A DNA stretch of 64,000 bases. Origin: Actinomycetes bacterium (lineage in GTDB: Bacteria > Actinomycetota > Acidimicrobiia > Acidimicrobiales > Palsa-688). How positions within the stretch are numbered: position 1 is the stretch's first letter; every line of letters begins with the position of its first letter. A program made the position numbers and the translations under genes. The notes under the pieces were generated by a model. That model searched no databases, was not told where the DNA came from, and saw nothing but the letters and a program-made list of their open reading frames with translations. Below, piece by piece: positions 43,918 through 55,400 of this stretch. Location: the NCBI GenBank assembly GCA_021828475.1, contig JAJZIY010000007.1:1-64000 (forward strand), in the 5' to 3' direction.

Positions 43918-45176
43918 CGGCCTCCCCGCTGCTCGGTTCCGTCGTTGCGGGAGCGCGGCTGGCGGCGGCGCACATGGTCGGCCCCGGCGTCCCCACGCCC
44001 GGGGCACGCGGCCCCTACACCGGCGACCCCATCTTCAACCACGGGATGGACCTGGTCGTGTGGATCTTCGTCGTGGTCAAAGTGGTGCTGGCCTTCGCCA
44101 TCGTCATGGTGTCGGTCCTCTTCATGGTCATGTTCGAGCGCAAGGTGGTGGCCGCGCTCGGCAACCGCCCCGGGCCCAACCGGGCAGGTCCGGACGGCTG
44201 GCTGCAGTCGCTTGCCGACGGCATCAAGCTCTTCTTCAAAGAGACGCTCGTACCCGAGCACGCCGACCGGTTCGTGTACCGGCTCGCCCCGTACCTCTCG
44301 CTGGTCCCGGTGTTCGTGGCCTTCTCGATCGTGCCGGTGGGCGGGACCATCAGCATCGGCAGCTACACCACCCGGCTCCAGCTCGCCGACCCGCCCTGGG
44401 GCATCCTGGTGATGTTGATGGCCTCGGGCATCAGCGTCTACGGGGTGATGCTTGCCGGCTGGTCGTCGGGCTCCAAGTACCCCCTCATCGGTGCGGTGCG
44501 GGCCAGCGCCCAGATGATCTCCTACGAGGCGGCCCTCGGCCTGACCGTCGCCACCGTCGTCGTGCTCTCCGGGTCGCTGCACACCAGCGCCATCGTCGCC
44601 GCCCAGCACGGCGGCTTCCTCTACCACTGGAACATCTTCCGGGCCTTCGGCGCCCCCGCCGCCATCTTCTTCATAGCGATCACGGCCGAGATGGCCCGGC
44701 CGCCCTTCGACCTCGTCGAGGCGGAGGAGGAGCTCGCAGGCGGGTTCAACCTCGAGTACTCCTCCATCGGGTTCGCGCTTTTCTACCTTGCCGAGTACGC
44801 CGCCCTGGTCATCAACTCCGCCATCTTCACGACGCTGTTCCTCGGCGGCCCCGACGGCCCGCGCATCGCCGGCGCATCGGTCGGCCCGCTGTGGTTCGTC
44901 ATCAAGGTGCTTGTCCTGCTCTATGTGTACGTGTGGATACGGGCCACGTTGCCCCGGCTGCGCTACGACCAGCTCATGGACCTCGGCTGGAAGCGGCTCA
45001 TCCCGGGTTCGCTGGCCATGCTCCTGATCGTCGTCGGCGCGCGGATCAACTGGCGGTGGGGCCTGGCGGCCCTCTCCGGCAGCCTGTTTGCCTTCATCCT
45101 GCTCACCCGGGCTATCGAGGTGGCTCAGAGCCGCCAGGAAGAGGGCAGCCAATTCTCCGAACTGGAGGCGCCATGA
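43914..45176 (+). CDS. nuoH: NADH-quinone oxidoreductase subunit H
   Basis: A 420-residue membrane subunit with about nine helices, next to the quinone channel. Signatures: FMVMFERKVVAALGNRPGPN near 75-95, the loop PPFDLVEAEEELAGGFNLEY, and RATLPRLRYDQLM. It starts at GTG 43914, overlapping the nuoG stop, and ends in an ATGA overlap with nuoI. The first 35 residues extend the usual N-terminus. Confidence 0.97.
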   Translation: MTASPLLGSVVAGARLAAAHMVGPGVPTPGARGPYTGDPIFNHGMDLVVWIFVVVKVVLAFAIVMVSVLFMVMFERKVVAALGNRPGPNRAGPDGWLQSLADGIKLFFKETLVPEHADRFVYRLAPYLSLVPVFVAFSIVPVGGTISIGSYTTRLQLADPPWGILVMLMASGISVYGVMLAGWSSGSKYPLIGAVRASAQMISYEAALGLTVATVVVLSGSLHTSAIVAAQHGGFLYHWNIFRAFGAPAAIFFIAITAEMARPPFDLVEAEEELAGGFNLEYSSIGFALFYLAEYAALVINSAIFTTLFLGGPDGPRIAGASVGPLWFVIKVLVLLYVYVWIRATLPRLRYDQLMDLGWKRLIPGSLAMLLIVVGARINWRWGLAALSGSLFAFILLTRAIEVAQSRQEEGSQFSELEAP

Positions 45177-45913
45177 GCTTCCTGGACAACCGGTTCGTCA
45201 ACTTCTTCAAGGGTTTTGCCGTCACAGGCAAGCAGCCGGTGAAGCCCCGGGTCACAGTCGAGTACCCCGAGCAGAAGCGCCAGATGCCCGAGCGCAGGCA
45301 CGGCCGCCATGTGCTCAACCGTTACGAGGACGGGATGGAGAAGTGCATCGGCTGCGAGCTGTGCGCCGGTGTCTGCCCTGCCAAGTGCATCTACGTTCGC
45401 GGTGCCGACAACCCCCCCGACACACCGGTGTCGCCCGGCGAGCGCTACGGCTTCGTCTACGAGATCAACTTCCTGCGCTGCATCCACTGCGACATGTGCG
45501 TGGAGGCCTGCCCCACCGAGGCCATCACGGAGTCGAAGCTCTTCGAGTTCTCCTTCACCAACCGCGACGACGCCATCTACACCAAGTCCGAGCTGGTGGT
45601 GGACGACACCGGCAAGCCGAAGGTGCTGCCCTGGGAGGACTGGAAACCGGGCGACGACCAGAACACCTCCGGCTGGGTGCGGGCGACGGCTCCTTCCGGG
45701 CGCGCCGACCTCGAGGGCACCCCGCTGTGGTCCGGTGAGCTCGGCTACGGCGTGCGGCCGGCACAGGCGGGCCAGTCCGACCCGACAGCCGCCGACTACG
45801 CGGCCGATTTCGACATCGCCCTGCGCGAGGTGGAGGGCGCCGAGCTGAAGGGTGTCGGCGTCAGCTCCACCCGTCCCACCCGCTCGGGTGAGTGGGCACC
45901 GGGGAGGTCTTGA
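45173..45913 (+). CDS. nuoI: NADH-quinone oxidoreductase subunit I
   Basis: A 246-residue ferredoxin-type subunit with clusters N6a and N6b: Cys58/61/64/68 (each set also using the last Cys of the other motif) and Cys103/106/109/113. It relays electrons from NuoG to NuoB. The C-terminal 80 residues are an extension with little sequence order. ATG 45173 overlaps the nuoH stop. Confidence 0.97.
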   Translation: MSFLDNRFVNFFKGFAVTGKQPVKPRVTVEYPEQKRQMPERRHGRHVLNRYEDGMEKCIGCELCAGVCPAKCIYVRGADNPPDTPVSPGERYGFVYEINFLRCIHCDMCVEACPTEAITESKLFEFSFTNRDDAIYTKSELVVDDTGKPKVLPWEDWKPGDDQNTSGWVRATAPSGRADLEGTPLWSGELGYGVRPAQAGQSDPTAADYAADFDIALREVEGAELKGVGVSSTRPTRSGEWAPGRS

Positions 45914-46623
45914 GCACTTTGTCGACCGCCGTACTCGCCGCCACCCAGCTCGCCGTCGCGTCGGCTTGGGCCGTGTACGCGGCCGGGGCCCTGCTCGTCA
46001 TCGGGGGAGCCGCCGGCGTGGTGCTCGGCCGCAACCCGGTGCACTGCGCGCTGTCCCTGGTCACCACCATCTTCGGGATCGCCCTGCTCTTCATCGACGA
46101 GGGCGCCGACTTCCTGGCAGCGGTGCAGATAATCGTGTACGCCGGCGCCATCGTGATCCTGTTCCTGTTCGTCATCATGCTCCTGGGCGTCGACCGCAAG
46201 GAGACCCGGTCCCAGCAGGGCCCGCGCTCGCTGCTGCCCGTCGGGGTGATGGCGGGCGTCGTCGTGGTCGTCGAGCTGCTCGTGCTGGTGCGGGTCCACT
46301 ACTGGGCGACGGGGAGCAAGGCGGTGACCGAAGCCGCAAACGGCCCGGGCGAAAACATCCAGAAGCTCGGCCAGAGCATCTTCACGGGCTACCTGCTCCC
46401 CTTCGAAGCCACCTCGGCCCTGCTCGTCATCGCCGTCGTGGCGGCCGTGGTCCTGGTCCGGCGCAGCGCCCAGGGCAGCGAGGCCCACCCCCAGCGCCGC
46501 AGCCCCGTCGCCGGGCGCCTCACCCCGCCGGCAGTCCAGGGGCCCTCCCTGGCGGTGCCCGCCGGTGCGCAGGCCGGCGCCGCCATCGAGCAACCCGCTC
46601 CGCACAACGGGGAGGCCCTGTGA
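45910..46623 (+). CDS. nuoJ: NADH-quinone oxidoreductase subunit J
   Basis: A 237-residue membrane subunit with five hydrophobic segments; [12 protein letters not shown] and [20 protein letters not shown] are typical. I placed the start at TTG 45910, because a TTGA overlap matches the 4-nt junctions elsewhere in the operon, but GGGGAGG is only two bases away. GTG 45892 or TTG 45919 remain possible. The tail after residue 190 is Ala/Pro-rich. Confidence 0.93.
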   Translation: MSTLSTAVLAATQLAVASAWAVYAAGALLVIGGAAGVVLGRNPVHCALSLVTTIFGIALLFIDEGADFLAAVQIIVYAGAIVILFLFVIMLLGVDRKETRSQQGPRSLLPVGVMAGVVVVVELLVLVRVHYWATGSKAVTEAANGPGENIQKLGQSIFTGYLLPFEATSALLVIAVVAAVVLVRRSAQGSEAHPQRRSPVAGRLTPPAVQGPSLAVPAGAQAGAAIEQPAPHNGEAL

Positions 46624-46925
46624 CAGTCCCCGGAGCCTGGTACCTGGTGCTGGCTGCCTGCCTGTTCGGCACCGGTGCCGTCGGCCTGCTGGTCCGGCGC
46701 AACATCCTCATCATGTACATGTGCATCGAGCTGATGCTCAATGCCGTGAACCTGACCTTCGTGACGTTCTCGCGCATGCTCAACGATCTCGGTGGCCAGG
46801 ACGCCGTCTTCTTCGTGCTGGTGGTGGCAGCGGCCGAGGTGGTCGTGGGCCTCGGCATCATCGTCGCCATCTACCGGAGGCGCAGCGGTGCCACTGCCGA
46901 CGACATCAGCGCCCTGAAAGGCTGA
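46620..46925 (+). CDS. nuoK: NADH-quinone oxidoreductase subunit K
   Basis: A 101-residue subunit with three transmembrane helices and the conserved Glu in [14 protein letters not shown] plus [17 protein letters not shown]. It takes part in proton translocation. It starts at GTG 46620, overlapping the nuoJ stop, and ends 9 bp before nuoL. Confidence 0.97.
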   Translation: MTVPGAWYLVLAACLFGTGAVGLLVRRNILIMYMCIELMLNAVNLTFVTFSRMLNDLGGQDAVFFVLVVAAAEVVVGLGIIVAIYRRRSGATADDISALKG

Positions 46926-46934
46926 CGAGCCAAC

Positions 46935-48986
46935 ATGGTCAACGCCGCATACGCCATAGTCGCCCTCCCTCTCCTGGGCTTCCTGGTCAACCTCGTCTGG
47001 GGCCGACGCCTCGGCGAGCCCGTCGCTGGCTGGGTAGGGACCTTCGCCGCCGGCGGGTCGTTCGTTGCAACGGTCATCGTGTGGGTCACGGAACTGGGCA
47101 AGCCGGCGATGGACCGGGCCAACGACCTCACCATCTTCACCTGGTTCCCGGTCGGGGGCCTGCACGCCAACTTCGGGCTGCTCATCGACCCGCTGTCCAT
47201 GACGATGGCCCTTTTCGTCACGGGCGTATCGACGCTGATCCACCTCTACTCGATCGGCTACATGCACCGGGACCCGGGCTTCGACCGGTTCTTCGTCTAC
47301 CTCAACCTGTTCCTCTTCTCGATGATCGTCCTCGTCCTCGGGGACAACTTCCTCTTCTCCTTCCTCGGGTGGGAGGGCGTCGGTTTCTGCTCCTACGGCC
47401 TGGTCGGCTTCTGGTTCCAGCGTGAGGTCGCCGCCGTCGCAGCCAAGAAGGCCTTCGTCACCAACAGGGTCGGCGACATGGGCTTCCTGCTGGCCATGTT
47501 CCTCATGTTCGCCCACTTCGGCTCGCTCAACTACAGCCAGGTGCTCGGCACGCTGGTCCACGGCCACGCCACCGGCCTGCTGGGCGGCGCGCCCGGAGCC
47601 ATCGCCGGCACCACCGCAACCGCCATCACCCTGCTGCTCTTCGTGGGCGCCGTGGGCAAGTCCGCCCAGATCCCGCTGTACATCTGGCTTCCCGATGCCA
47701 TGGAAGGCCCGACGCCGATCTCCGCTCTCATCCACGCCGCCACCATGGTCACGGCGGGTGTGTACCTGATGGCCAGGGCAGCGCCGCTGCTTCACTACGC
47801 CCACGCCACCTCGTGGGTCATCGCGATCGTCGGCACGGCGAGCGCCTTCGTGGCGGCTACCATCGCCTGCGCCCAGGACGACATAAAGAAGGCACTCGCC
47901 TACTCGACCATCTCCCAGCTTGGTTACATGTTCCTCGCGGTCGGCGCCGGCGACTACGCCGACGGGCTGTTCCACATGCTCACCCACGCCTTCTTCAAGG
48001 CGCTCCTCTTCCTCGGCGCCGGAGCAGTGATACACGCCATGGCCAACAACCAGGACATGAAGTGGATGGGTTCCCTGCGCAAGTACCTGCCCATCACGTC
48101 CACGACGTTCGCCGTCGGGTGGCTGGCCATCTCCGGCATACCGCCCTTCGCCGGGTTCTGGTCCAAGGACGCGGTGCTGTCGGCTGCCTGGCAGATGAAC
48201 AAGGGCCTGTGGGCTGTCGGCGTGCTGACGGCCGGCCTGACCGCCTACTACATGAGCCGCCAGTTCGCCCTGGTCTTCATGGGCCGTGCCCGCTGGCAGG
48301 AGGCGCGCCCCGCCCAGGTGTTGGCAGCGGCCGACCAGGTCGCGGGCCCCGACAGCGCCACCGAGCGCGCTGCCACCGGCCATCCTTCCACCGGCCACGC
48401 CGGTGGCCACGAGGCCGTCGGCCCGGGCCTGCCGGCCCCGAGCCACGGCGAGGCACACCCGGCGGACCCCGTCTGGACGATGTACGTCCCCTTGATCGTG
48501 CTGGCCGTCGCAGCGGTGCTCGGCGGGGGCATAAACTTCCCCGCCTGGCACCTCGACTTCCTGTCGAGCTTCCTCAAGCCCCTCTTCCCGCACGCAACGG
48601 TCCTCGCCGTGAGCACCGGTACCAAGTGGTTCCTGTCGCTGCTCACCACGGCCGTCGCGCTGACCGGGCTACTGCTGGGCCTTTCGATCTGGCGCACGGC
48701 CGAGCACCCGGCCCTCCAGCCCGCGTTCCTACAGAGGGCGTGGCGTTTCGACGACCTGGTGGCAGCGTTCGTCTCGGGGCCGGCCAGGGCCGGCGCGTCC
48801 GTCATGGCTTTCGTAATGGACCGCCGCGTAGTCGACGGAGTGGTGAACGGCACCGCCAGCTTCCTCGGGTTGTCGGCAAGGGTGGTGCGCAAGGTGCAGA
48901 ACGGCTACCTCCGCAGCTATGCGCTGGGCATCGGCACCGGCTTGGTCATCATCCTCGCCTACCTGACCTTCCGGATCGGTGGCTGA
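46935..48986 (+). CDS. nuoL: NADH-quinone oxidoreductase subunit L
   Basis: A 683-residue antiporter-like subunit with more than twelve helices and the long lateral helix at the C-terminus. Conserved segments are FLGWEGVGFCSYGLVGFW, LPDAMEGPTPISALIHAATMV and GWLAISGIPPFAGFWSKD. A hydrophilic Gly/His-rich loop (about 462-512) is inserted before the last helices. It is one of three proton-pumping subunits. Starts at ATG 46935. Confidence 0.97.
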   Translation: MVNAAYAIVALPLLGFLVNLVWGRRLGEPVAGWVGTFAAGGSFVATVIVWVTELGKPAMDRANDLTIFTWFPVGGLHANFGLLIDPLSMTMALFVTGVSTLIHLYSIGYMHRDPGFDRFFVYLNLFLFSMIVLVLGDNFLFSFLGWEGVGFCSYGLVGFWFQREVAAVAAKKAFVTNRVGDMGFLLAMFLMFAHFGSLNYSQVLGTLVHGHATGLLGGAPGAIAGTTATAITLLLFVGAVGKSAQIPLYIWLPDAMEGPTPISALIHAATMVTAGVYLMARAAPLLHYAHATSWVIAIVGTASAFVAATIACAQDDIKKALAYSTISQLGYMFLAVGAGDYADGLFHMLTHAFFKALLFLGAGAVIHAMANNQDMKWMGSLRKYLPITSTTFAVGWLAISGIPPFAGFWSKDAVLSAAWQMNKGLWAVGVLTAGLTAYYMSRQFALVFMGRARWQEARPAQVLAAADQVAGPDSATERAATGHPSTGHAGGHEAVGPGLPAPSHGEAHPADPVWTMYVPLIVLAVAAVLGGGINFPAWHLDFLSSFLKPLFPHATVLAVSTGTKWFLSLLTTAVALTGLLLGLSIWRTAEHPALQPAFLQRAWRFDDLVAAFVSGPARAGASVMAFVMDRRVVDGVVNGTASFLGLSARVVRKVQNGYLRSYALGIGTGLVIILAYLTFRIGG

Positions 48987-48990
48987 GCAA

Positions 48991-50598
48991 ATGGCGTTCC
49001 CCATCCTGGACGTGATCATCCTGCTCCCCCTGGGAGGCGCCATTGCCCTGGCAGCCCTTCCCAGGGACCGGGTCGCCATGAGCCGCCGGCTCGGCGTCGG
49101 CGTGGCCATCCTCGAACTGGCCTTTGCCATATGGATGACAGTGGCGTTCAAGGCGGGCAACGCGCACGCCGGTTTCCAGTTCACGAGCCACCAGTCCTGG
49201 ATCGGGCCCCTCGGCATCAACTGGTACGTCGGCGTGGACGGCATCTCGCTGTTCCTGGTGGCGGTGACAGCCCTGCTGTTCCCCGTAGCCATGGCCAGCC
49301 CCCGCGTCGAACGCTCGCCCCGTGCCCACCTGGCCTGGATGCTCCTCCTCGAATCGGCCTGCATGGCGACGTTCCTGTCGCTGGACGCCTTCTTGTTCTT
49401 CGTGGCCTTCGAGGTCACCCTGGTCCCCGGCTACTTCTTGATCATCGGGGGTGACGGCCCCAGGCGTGGTTATGCCGCAAGCAAGTTCTTCCTCTACACC
49501 TTCGCCGGGTCCGCGTTCTTGTTCGTGGGCATCCTGTCCACCTACCTGCTCGTCACGTCGCACCATGTCGCCGGCACCAACAGCAGCTTCGACATCATCT
49601 CTCTTGCCCGGGGGGCGACCCACCTCCCGCTGGCCGACCAGGAGCTGCTGCTCGGTGCCTTCGGCCTGGCCTTCGCCGTCAAGATGCCACTGGTCCCCTT
49701 CCACACCTGGATGCCCGATGCCTACACCCAGGCGCCTACGGGTGCCTCCATGGTCCTGGCCGGGATCCTGTTCAAGCTGGGCGCATACGGCATCCTGCGC
49801 TGGGGCATCTTCCTCTTCCCGAGGGCGGCCATCGCCTTGGCGCCCGTCGCCCTGACCCTGGCCGCCATCGGGATCGTCTGGGGTTGTGTCGTGGCCGCAG
49901 TCCAGCGCGACTTGAAGCGCCTGGTCGCCTACGGGACCGTGGCGGGGGTCGGCTTCATCGTGATCGGCCTCTTCGGCTTCACCGTCCAGGGCATCACCGG
50001 CGGCATCGTCGAGATGGTCAACCACGGCCTGTCGACCGGGGCGCTGTTCCTGGTGGTCGGCATGGTCTGGGAGCGCCGCCGCACCTTTGCCTTCTCCGAG
50101 CTCGGTGGGCTGCAGGTGGCCGCCCCCATCCTCGGCTGGGTCTTCATGGTCGTGGTCCTGAGCGACATCGGCCTGCCCGGGCTCAACGGTTTCATCGGCG
50201 AGTTCCTGGTCCTCATCGGCACCTTCATCACCCACCGCTGGTGGGCCGTGGTGGCCACGGGCGGGGTGGTGCTGTCGGCCGTCTACCTCCTGTGGGCCTA
50301 CCAGAGGGTCTTCCACGGCCCCGCCAGGGCCATCAACGCAGGGGTGCGGGACATGACCTGGGCGGAGCGGGCGGCAATCGCCCCGCTCCTCGCCGGGATC
50401 GTCTTCATCGGTGTGTACCCCCAACCCCTGCTCAACCGAATACAGCCAGCCGTGAACCACCTGGTGGCCCACCTCGAGCAGGCTGACCCCGGCTTCCACA
50501 TCCCGTCCTCGGGCGTCGGCCACGCCAACTACGCCGTCCCCCCGGACCAGGTGGTGCCCGTGGTTTCCGCTTCCAAGGTTCCCGGAGCGCACAAGTGA
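48991..50598 (+). CDS. nuoM: NADH-quinone oxidoreductase subunit M
   Basis: A 535-residue antiporter-like subunit. Typical segments are YFLIIGGDGPRRGYAASKFF, PFHTWMPDAYTQAPTGASMV and SDIGLPGLNGFIGEFLVL. I chose ATG 48991, since GGTGG lies eight bases upstream and the hydrophobic N-terminus begins there. A GTG at 48979 that overlaps the nuoL stop would add four residues. It ends in a GTGA overlap with nuoN. Confidence 0.96.
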   Translation: MAFPILDVIILLPLGGAIALAALPRDRVAMSRRLGVGVAILELAFAIWMTVAFKAGNAHAGFQFTSHQSWIGPLGINWYVGVDGISLFLVAVTALLFPVAMASPRVERSPRAHLAWMLLLESACMATFLSLDAFLFFVAFEVTLVPGYFLIIGGDGPRRGYAASKFFLYTFAGSAFLFVGILSTYLLVTSHHVAGTNSSFDIISLARGATHLPLADQELLLGAFGLAFAVKMPLVPFHTWMPDAYTQAPTGASMVLAGILFKLGAYGILRWGIFLFPRAAIALAPVALTLAAIGIVWGCVVAAVQRDLKRLVAYGTVAGVGFIVIGLFGFTVQGITGGIVEMVNHGLSTGALFLVVGMVWERRRTFAFSELGGLQVAAPILGWVFMVVVLSDIGLPGLNGFIGEFLVLIGTFITHRWWAVVATGGVVLSAVYLLWAYQRVFHGPARAINAGVRDMTWAERAAIAPLLAGIVFIGVYPQPLLNRIQPAVNHLVAHLEQADPGFHIPSSGVGHANYAVPPDQVVPVVSASKVPGAHK

Positions 50599-52340
50599 GC
50601 ACCATCGCCTCTCCCGCCCACGGTGCCGTGGCCTCTGTCCACGGCCTCGCCACCCACCTGGCCGCCGCCACCGGCAGCGGGTGCACGATCGACGGTGTGA
50701 CCGGCAAGATAACCGGCCTCTGCACGGCAAAGGGCTCGATATCGCTGCCTGTCAACTACGCCGCCCTGGTCCCAATGCTCGTCCTGTTCGGCGCGGCGCT
50801 GGTCGTGCTGCTGCTGTCGGCCACGATGCCCAAGCGGCCCTACACCAGCCCCTGGCCGGCGGTCCCCGGGTTGTGGGCGAGCATCACCGCCCTGGCCGGG
50901 ATCGGGACCGTTGTCGACGGGCTGGTCCAGTGGCACGACGTCGGAGGCAGTGGAGTGGTGCCCCTCGCCCTGGGCGACCAGCTCTTCTACGACCACATGA
51001 CGGCGTTCTTCGTGATCATGTTCGGGGCCGCGACGGTGCTCGGGGCGCTAATCTCCGACGGCTATCTGGTCCGGGAGGGCCTCGACGGCCCCGAGCCCTA
51101 CGTGCTCATGCTCGCGTGCTCGGCCGGGGCCGTGCTGATGGCACAGGCTGCGGGGCTCATCAGCCTCTTCCTGGGCCTCGAGATCATGTCGATCTCCCTC
51201 TACGCCATGTCCGCCTACCACCGCAAGCGGGCGGCGTCGGGCGAGGCGGGCCTCAAGTACTTCGTGCTGGGCTCGTTCGCCTCGGCCATCTTCATCTACG
51301 GGGCCGCCCTCATCTACGGGGCAACCGGCTCGACCCAGTACCTCAACATCATCAGCTTCCTCATCAGCAACGCCGTCGTCCACAACGGAGTCCTGCTGGC
51401 CGGCATGGGACTGGTGATCGCCGGGCTGGCCTTCAAGGTCGCCGCCGTGCCTTTCCACTTCTGGGCGCCGGACGTCTACCAGGGCGCGCCCACCCCCTTC
51501 GTCGGCTACATGGCCGCCGTCGCGAAGGCCGGAGGTTTCGCCGGGCTCCTCAGGGTGCTCATGCTGGCGCTGCCGACCCAGGCATCGGACTGGCGGCCCA
51601 TCATCTGGGGCCTGGCCACCGCCTCGGTGCTCTTCGGGTCCGTGCTCGCCCTGGCGCAGTCGGACCTGAAGAGGCTGCTGGCGTACTCGTCCGTCAGCCA
51701 GGCGGGCTACGTGCTCATAGGGCTGCAGCCCGGCACCACCGGCGGTGTGACGGCCGTCTGCTTCTACCTCTTCACCTACACCTTCATGGTCATCGGCACC
51801 TTCGCCATCGTGGGCGTGGTCCAGGGCCGTGGTGAGGCACGCAACGACCTGAGCTCGGTCCGCGGCCTGGCCGCACGCAGCCCCTGGCTGGCCGCCTCCA
51901 TGCTCGTACTGCTGCTCGGGCAGGCTGGTATCCCCTTGACGAGCGGCTTCCTCGGCAAGTGGGTGGTCATAGCCGCCGCCATCAACAAGGGCCAGTACGC
52001 CCTGGGCCTCATCGGCATGCTCGGCGCTGCCATCGCCGCCTTCATCTACCTGAGGGTGGCCCTGCTCATGTTCATGGCACCGGAGCCGACGACGGCTGTC
52101 GTCGACGTCGAGGCGCCCGCCATGGCGTACGCCGGTGGTGACCTCCAGTCGATCGCCACCGCCGGGCTCAGCGGGCGCGACACCGTGCTCGTCCTGCGGG
52201 CACCGCCGGCCAGCCGCCTCCGGGTGCCCACGCCCACGGCGGCGGTGGTCGTCATCTGCGTCGCCTTCACCATCTTCGCCGGGGTGTCGACGCCCCTGCT
52301 CTCGCTGAGCCACGCCATCACCCTGCCCTGGTACATGTAG
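50595..52340 (+). CDS. nuoN: NADH-quinone oxidoreductase subunit N
   Basis: A 581-residue antiporter-like subunit that ends the nuo operon. Conserved parts include FFLGLEIMSISLYAMSAYHRK in the middle (its first residues are LISLFLGLE), FHFWAPDVYQGAPTPFVGYM and GQAGIPLTSGFLGKW. About 65 residues precede the first standard helix. GTG 50595 overlaps the nuoM stop. A GC-rich stretch with GGCCTGGCCGGCCGGC just after the stop (52348-52363) may act as a terminator between this gene and the convergent MprF-like gene. Confidence 0.96.
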   Translation: MSTIASPAHGAVASVHGLATHLAAATGSGCTIDGVTGKITGLCTAKGSISLPVNYAALVPMLVLFGAALVVLLLSATMPKRPYTSPWPAVPGLWASITALAGIGTVVDGLVQWHDVGGSGVVPLALGDQLFYDHMTAFFVIMFGAATVLGALISDGYLVREGLDGPEPYVLMLACSAGAVLMAQAAGLISLFLGLEIMSISLYAMSAYHRKRAASGEAGLKYFVLGSFASAIFIYGAALIYGATGSTQYLNIISFLISNAVVHNGVLLAGMGLVIAGLAFKVAAVPFHFWAPDVYQGAPTPFVGYMAAVAKAGGFAGLLRVLMLALPTQASDWRPIIWGLATASVLFGSVLALAQSDLKRLLAYSSVSQAGYVLIGLQPGTTGGVTAVCFYLFTYTFMVIGTFAIVGVVQGRGEARNDLSSVRGLAARSPWLAASMLVLLLGQAGIPLTSGFLGKWVVIAAAINKGQYALGLIGMLGAAIAAFIYLRVALLMFMAPEPTTAVVDVEAPAMAYAGGDLQSIATAGLSGRDTVLVLRAPPASRLRVPTPTAAVVVICVAFTIFAGVSTPLLSLSHAITLPWYM

Positions 52341-52454
52341 CCCTCCGGCCTGGCCGGCCGGCTCCGCCGCGCACGTTCGCGTCGCCACGCCGGCTCGCGG
52401 CCCCACCCCAGCGGCGCTCGGCCCGGCCCCACCATCGGCCCCCTGCCGTGGCGC

Positions 52455-55400
52455 TCAGGCGGTAGGGACGGTGGCCTCGGGCCCGCGCTGCCTGGGCGGC
52501 ACCAGGAACCGGCCGATGACGGGCAGCTCCCAGAAGGACTCGGCCCGGGCCACGGCCACGGCGACGGCCACGGCGTGCTCGGCGGAGTCGTAGACGACGT
52601 AGCGCGGCTGCCAGATCGGGTCGAACTTGGCGTTGAACCGCCAGAGGGACTCGATCTGCATCGACCCGCTCATGCGCTTGAGCAGCCAGCTCTGAGCCTT
52701 CTGGGTGACGCCGTCACCCGTCTCGCCTGCCAGGACGGCACGCATGGTGGCGAAGTTGAGGCCCAAGCCCTTGTAGCCGCGCTCGCCCAGGTAGCGGACG
52801 GTCTCTACTATGGCGAAGTCGATCAGCCCGTTTGGGTGCTCGGCGTTGTCCCGGCGCATCAGGTCCAGGGAGAAGCCCTCGATCGCCGGGGCGGGCACGT
52901 ACTGGCAGAAAGCCACGGCCGGCCCAGCCCCGCAGCGCGCTGGCGCCCCCGGCCCGGGCAGCGAACCTGCTTCGCCCCCCCGCAGCGCAGCAGGAGCGCC
53001 GTGCGGCGGGGCCGGCCCCGCAGGGGCGTCCTCCGCCCCGGCGAGCGGGCCGTGCACCACGGCCAGCAGCAGGCCCTGGTCGGACGGGTCGAAGATGCGC
53101 CCGAGAGTCATGGAGAAGCCGCGCTCGACCCCTCCGCGGCGGCTCTTGGTCATGACCGCCTCCAACTCGGCTGCCAGCTCGCGCGGCACGGTGGCGGGGT
53201 CGTGGAAGGAGATGCTGTAGCCGTAGCGGGCCACGCGCTTGACAGCCTGGCGCAGGCCCTTGAACTTCCCGCCCTCCAGGGAGAACTCGCCCACCCTGAC
53301 AACGGCCTCGTCACCCACGTAGAGGTCGTGCATACCGTTGGAGCGGTAGACCGGTAGCCAGTCCTCCGAGGCGCCGAGCACGGCGAGCACCCAGCCCTGG
53401 CCGTCCGCGTACTGGCGGAAGGCGCGCCATGCCGCCTCCCGCTGCACGACCGGCCCGACCGGGTCGGGAGACACCAGGCAGACCCCGCCGTACACGGCGT
53501 AGGCGACAAGGGTGTCGGCCCAGAAGAAGAACTTCTTGTCGGACCGCAGCGAGAAGTAGTCCAGGGTCCCCCCGCCGTGGCGCCTGACGAGCTCGCGTGC
53601 CCGCTCTACGCCGCCCCCTCCCGAGCGCGCCCGCTTGTCCACCACCGGCCTGAACAACATCCAGGCGGCCGCCACTGTCAGCCCCGCTGTTATCGACGAC
53701 ATGGCCACCGTGAAGAAGTCGTCGAGGCGCCCGGGCAGAGGCACGTGCGTGAGGGCCACCATCCGCTCCACCGTGGCCAGGAAGGCCTGGCCCCAGCCGA
53801 TCCTGGCGACGTGGCGGTGGTGGAGCCGGGTACTGAACCACGAGCTGCCCTCCAGGGTCAGGGTCCCGGCCAGCACGGCCAGCGCGGCCACACCGGCCAG
53901 CCTGACCAGGCCACGGCGCAGCGGGGGCAGGTCGCTGGCAGCCCGGAACGAGCCTCGCCGGGCCCAGAGGAAAGCGGCGACAACCAATGCGACGAGGGCG
54001 CCGGGGATGCTGCCCGCCTTCAGGAAGTGCAGGACGGCGACCGACAGGAGCACCGCCTGGCAGACCAGGTATGCGCGGCGCTGGCCCCGGCGTATGCCCC
54101 GCGCCAGCATGAGCAGGCCGGTGCCGCCCAGAGCGGTGAGGGCGCCGGCTGCCTGAGGGACGGCCAGGGGCAGCACCTGGCGGAGCATGTCGAGCCGGTG
54201 TGCCACGGGCGCAGACAGCGCCGACAGGACCGATACGAGACCGGCGGCCGCCACGACGACGGCGGCCAGGCGCCGGCTGCGGCGGTGGGGAGCGTTGACT
54301 GCAGGCGCCTCCGGCCACGACGGGCCGTTGGGGAACGTAGCCACGACCAGGGGGACCGGCCCCCGATGCCGGACGGGCCCGCCGCTGTCGGCGCGGGTGG
54401 CCCGGTCGGCGCCCGGCCCGGACGCCGGCACCGGCTCCGGCTGGCGGGCCATGGGGCCGCGCGCAGTCAGGCCCGGCACCCTGGCGACGGCCCTCTCGGC
54501 CAGGGTGGCTCCCTCGACCAGCACGTGACCGAACAGGAGCCTGGCGTGCAGGTCCGCTCCGGCCTCCAGCTCCAACCAACCCAGCCGCCGCGTGGCCAGG
54601 AACGGCGAGGGCAGGCCGAGCACCAGCGACCTGGGCGGGTACTCGCTCACCACGTCGCAGCAGGCGCCGACGTTGGCGTAGAAGCCTCGGCCGACGCGGA
54701 CCAGCTCCGCCCGACCGGTCCCCCCGCTCACCAGCCCGGTCAGGCCTTCGTGGACGACCTGGCGGGCATTGGCGCGAGCCGGCTCGTTGAGGTCCGCAGG
54801 CAGAGCGGTGCGCCCAGAGAAGGCCAGCCAGACCTGGCGGACGGAGGCGGCAGCCAGGGCCAGCAGGACCACCAGCTCCAGGGCGGCAGCGCCGACAGCC
54901 GTCTCGAGCAGGGGCCCGGCCACCTTGTGCGCTGGCCGCAGCAGTGCCAGGGGTAACCGGGCGAGCATGGCGACGGCCACGGGCAGGAGGAGCAGCCAGG
55001 CCCTCTTGGCGAACTGGCGGTACACCAGGCGCGAAGCCACGAAGCGGGGGCTCGCCGCAGGGTCGTCGAGCTGGGAGAGCCCCGCCAGCCAGCCACTCGT
55101 GCCACCCTTCCAGACGCCCGGGATCACCTCGGCCAGGCGCTGCCTCCCCGCCTGGTGCTGGAGCGTGGCCGCGGCCGGGTCGGTGCCGGCGGCCACGCCT
55201 CCGGCCGCAGCCGGCACCCGGGGCCCGCCCGGCCTCGCGATGGTCGCCGCCCCGGCCGTGGCCACGCGTACCTGGCCGGGGGATGGTGCTGCGAACAGGT
55301 CCCGGCCCGCCTCCACCCGCACCGAACGCGTGCCGGCGGCGGCGGCCAGCTCCAGGACCAGTGCGGGGGCGACCAAGGCGCCTGTGGCCGCCACCACCGC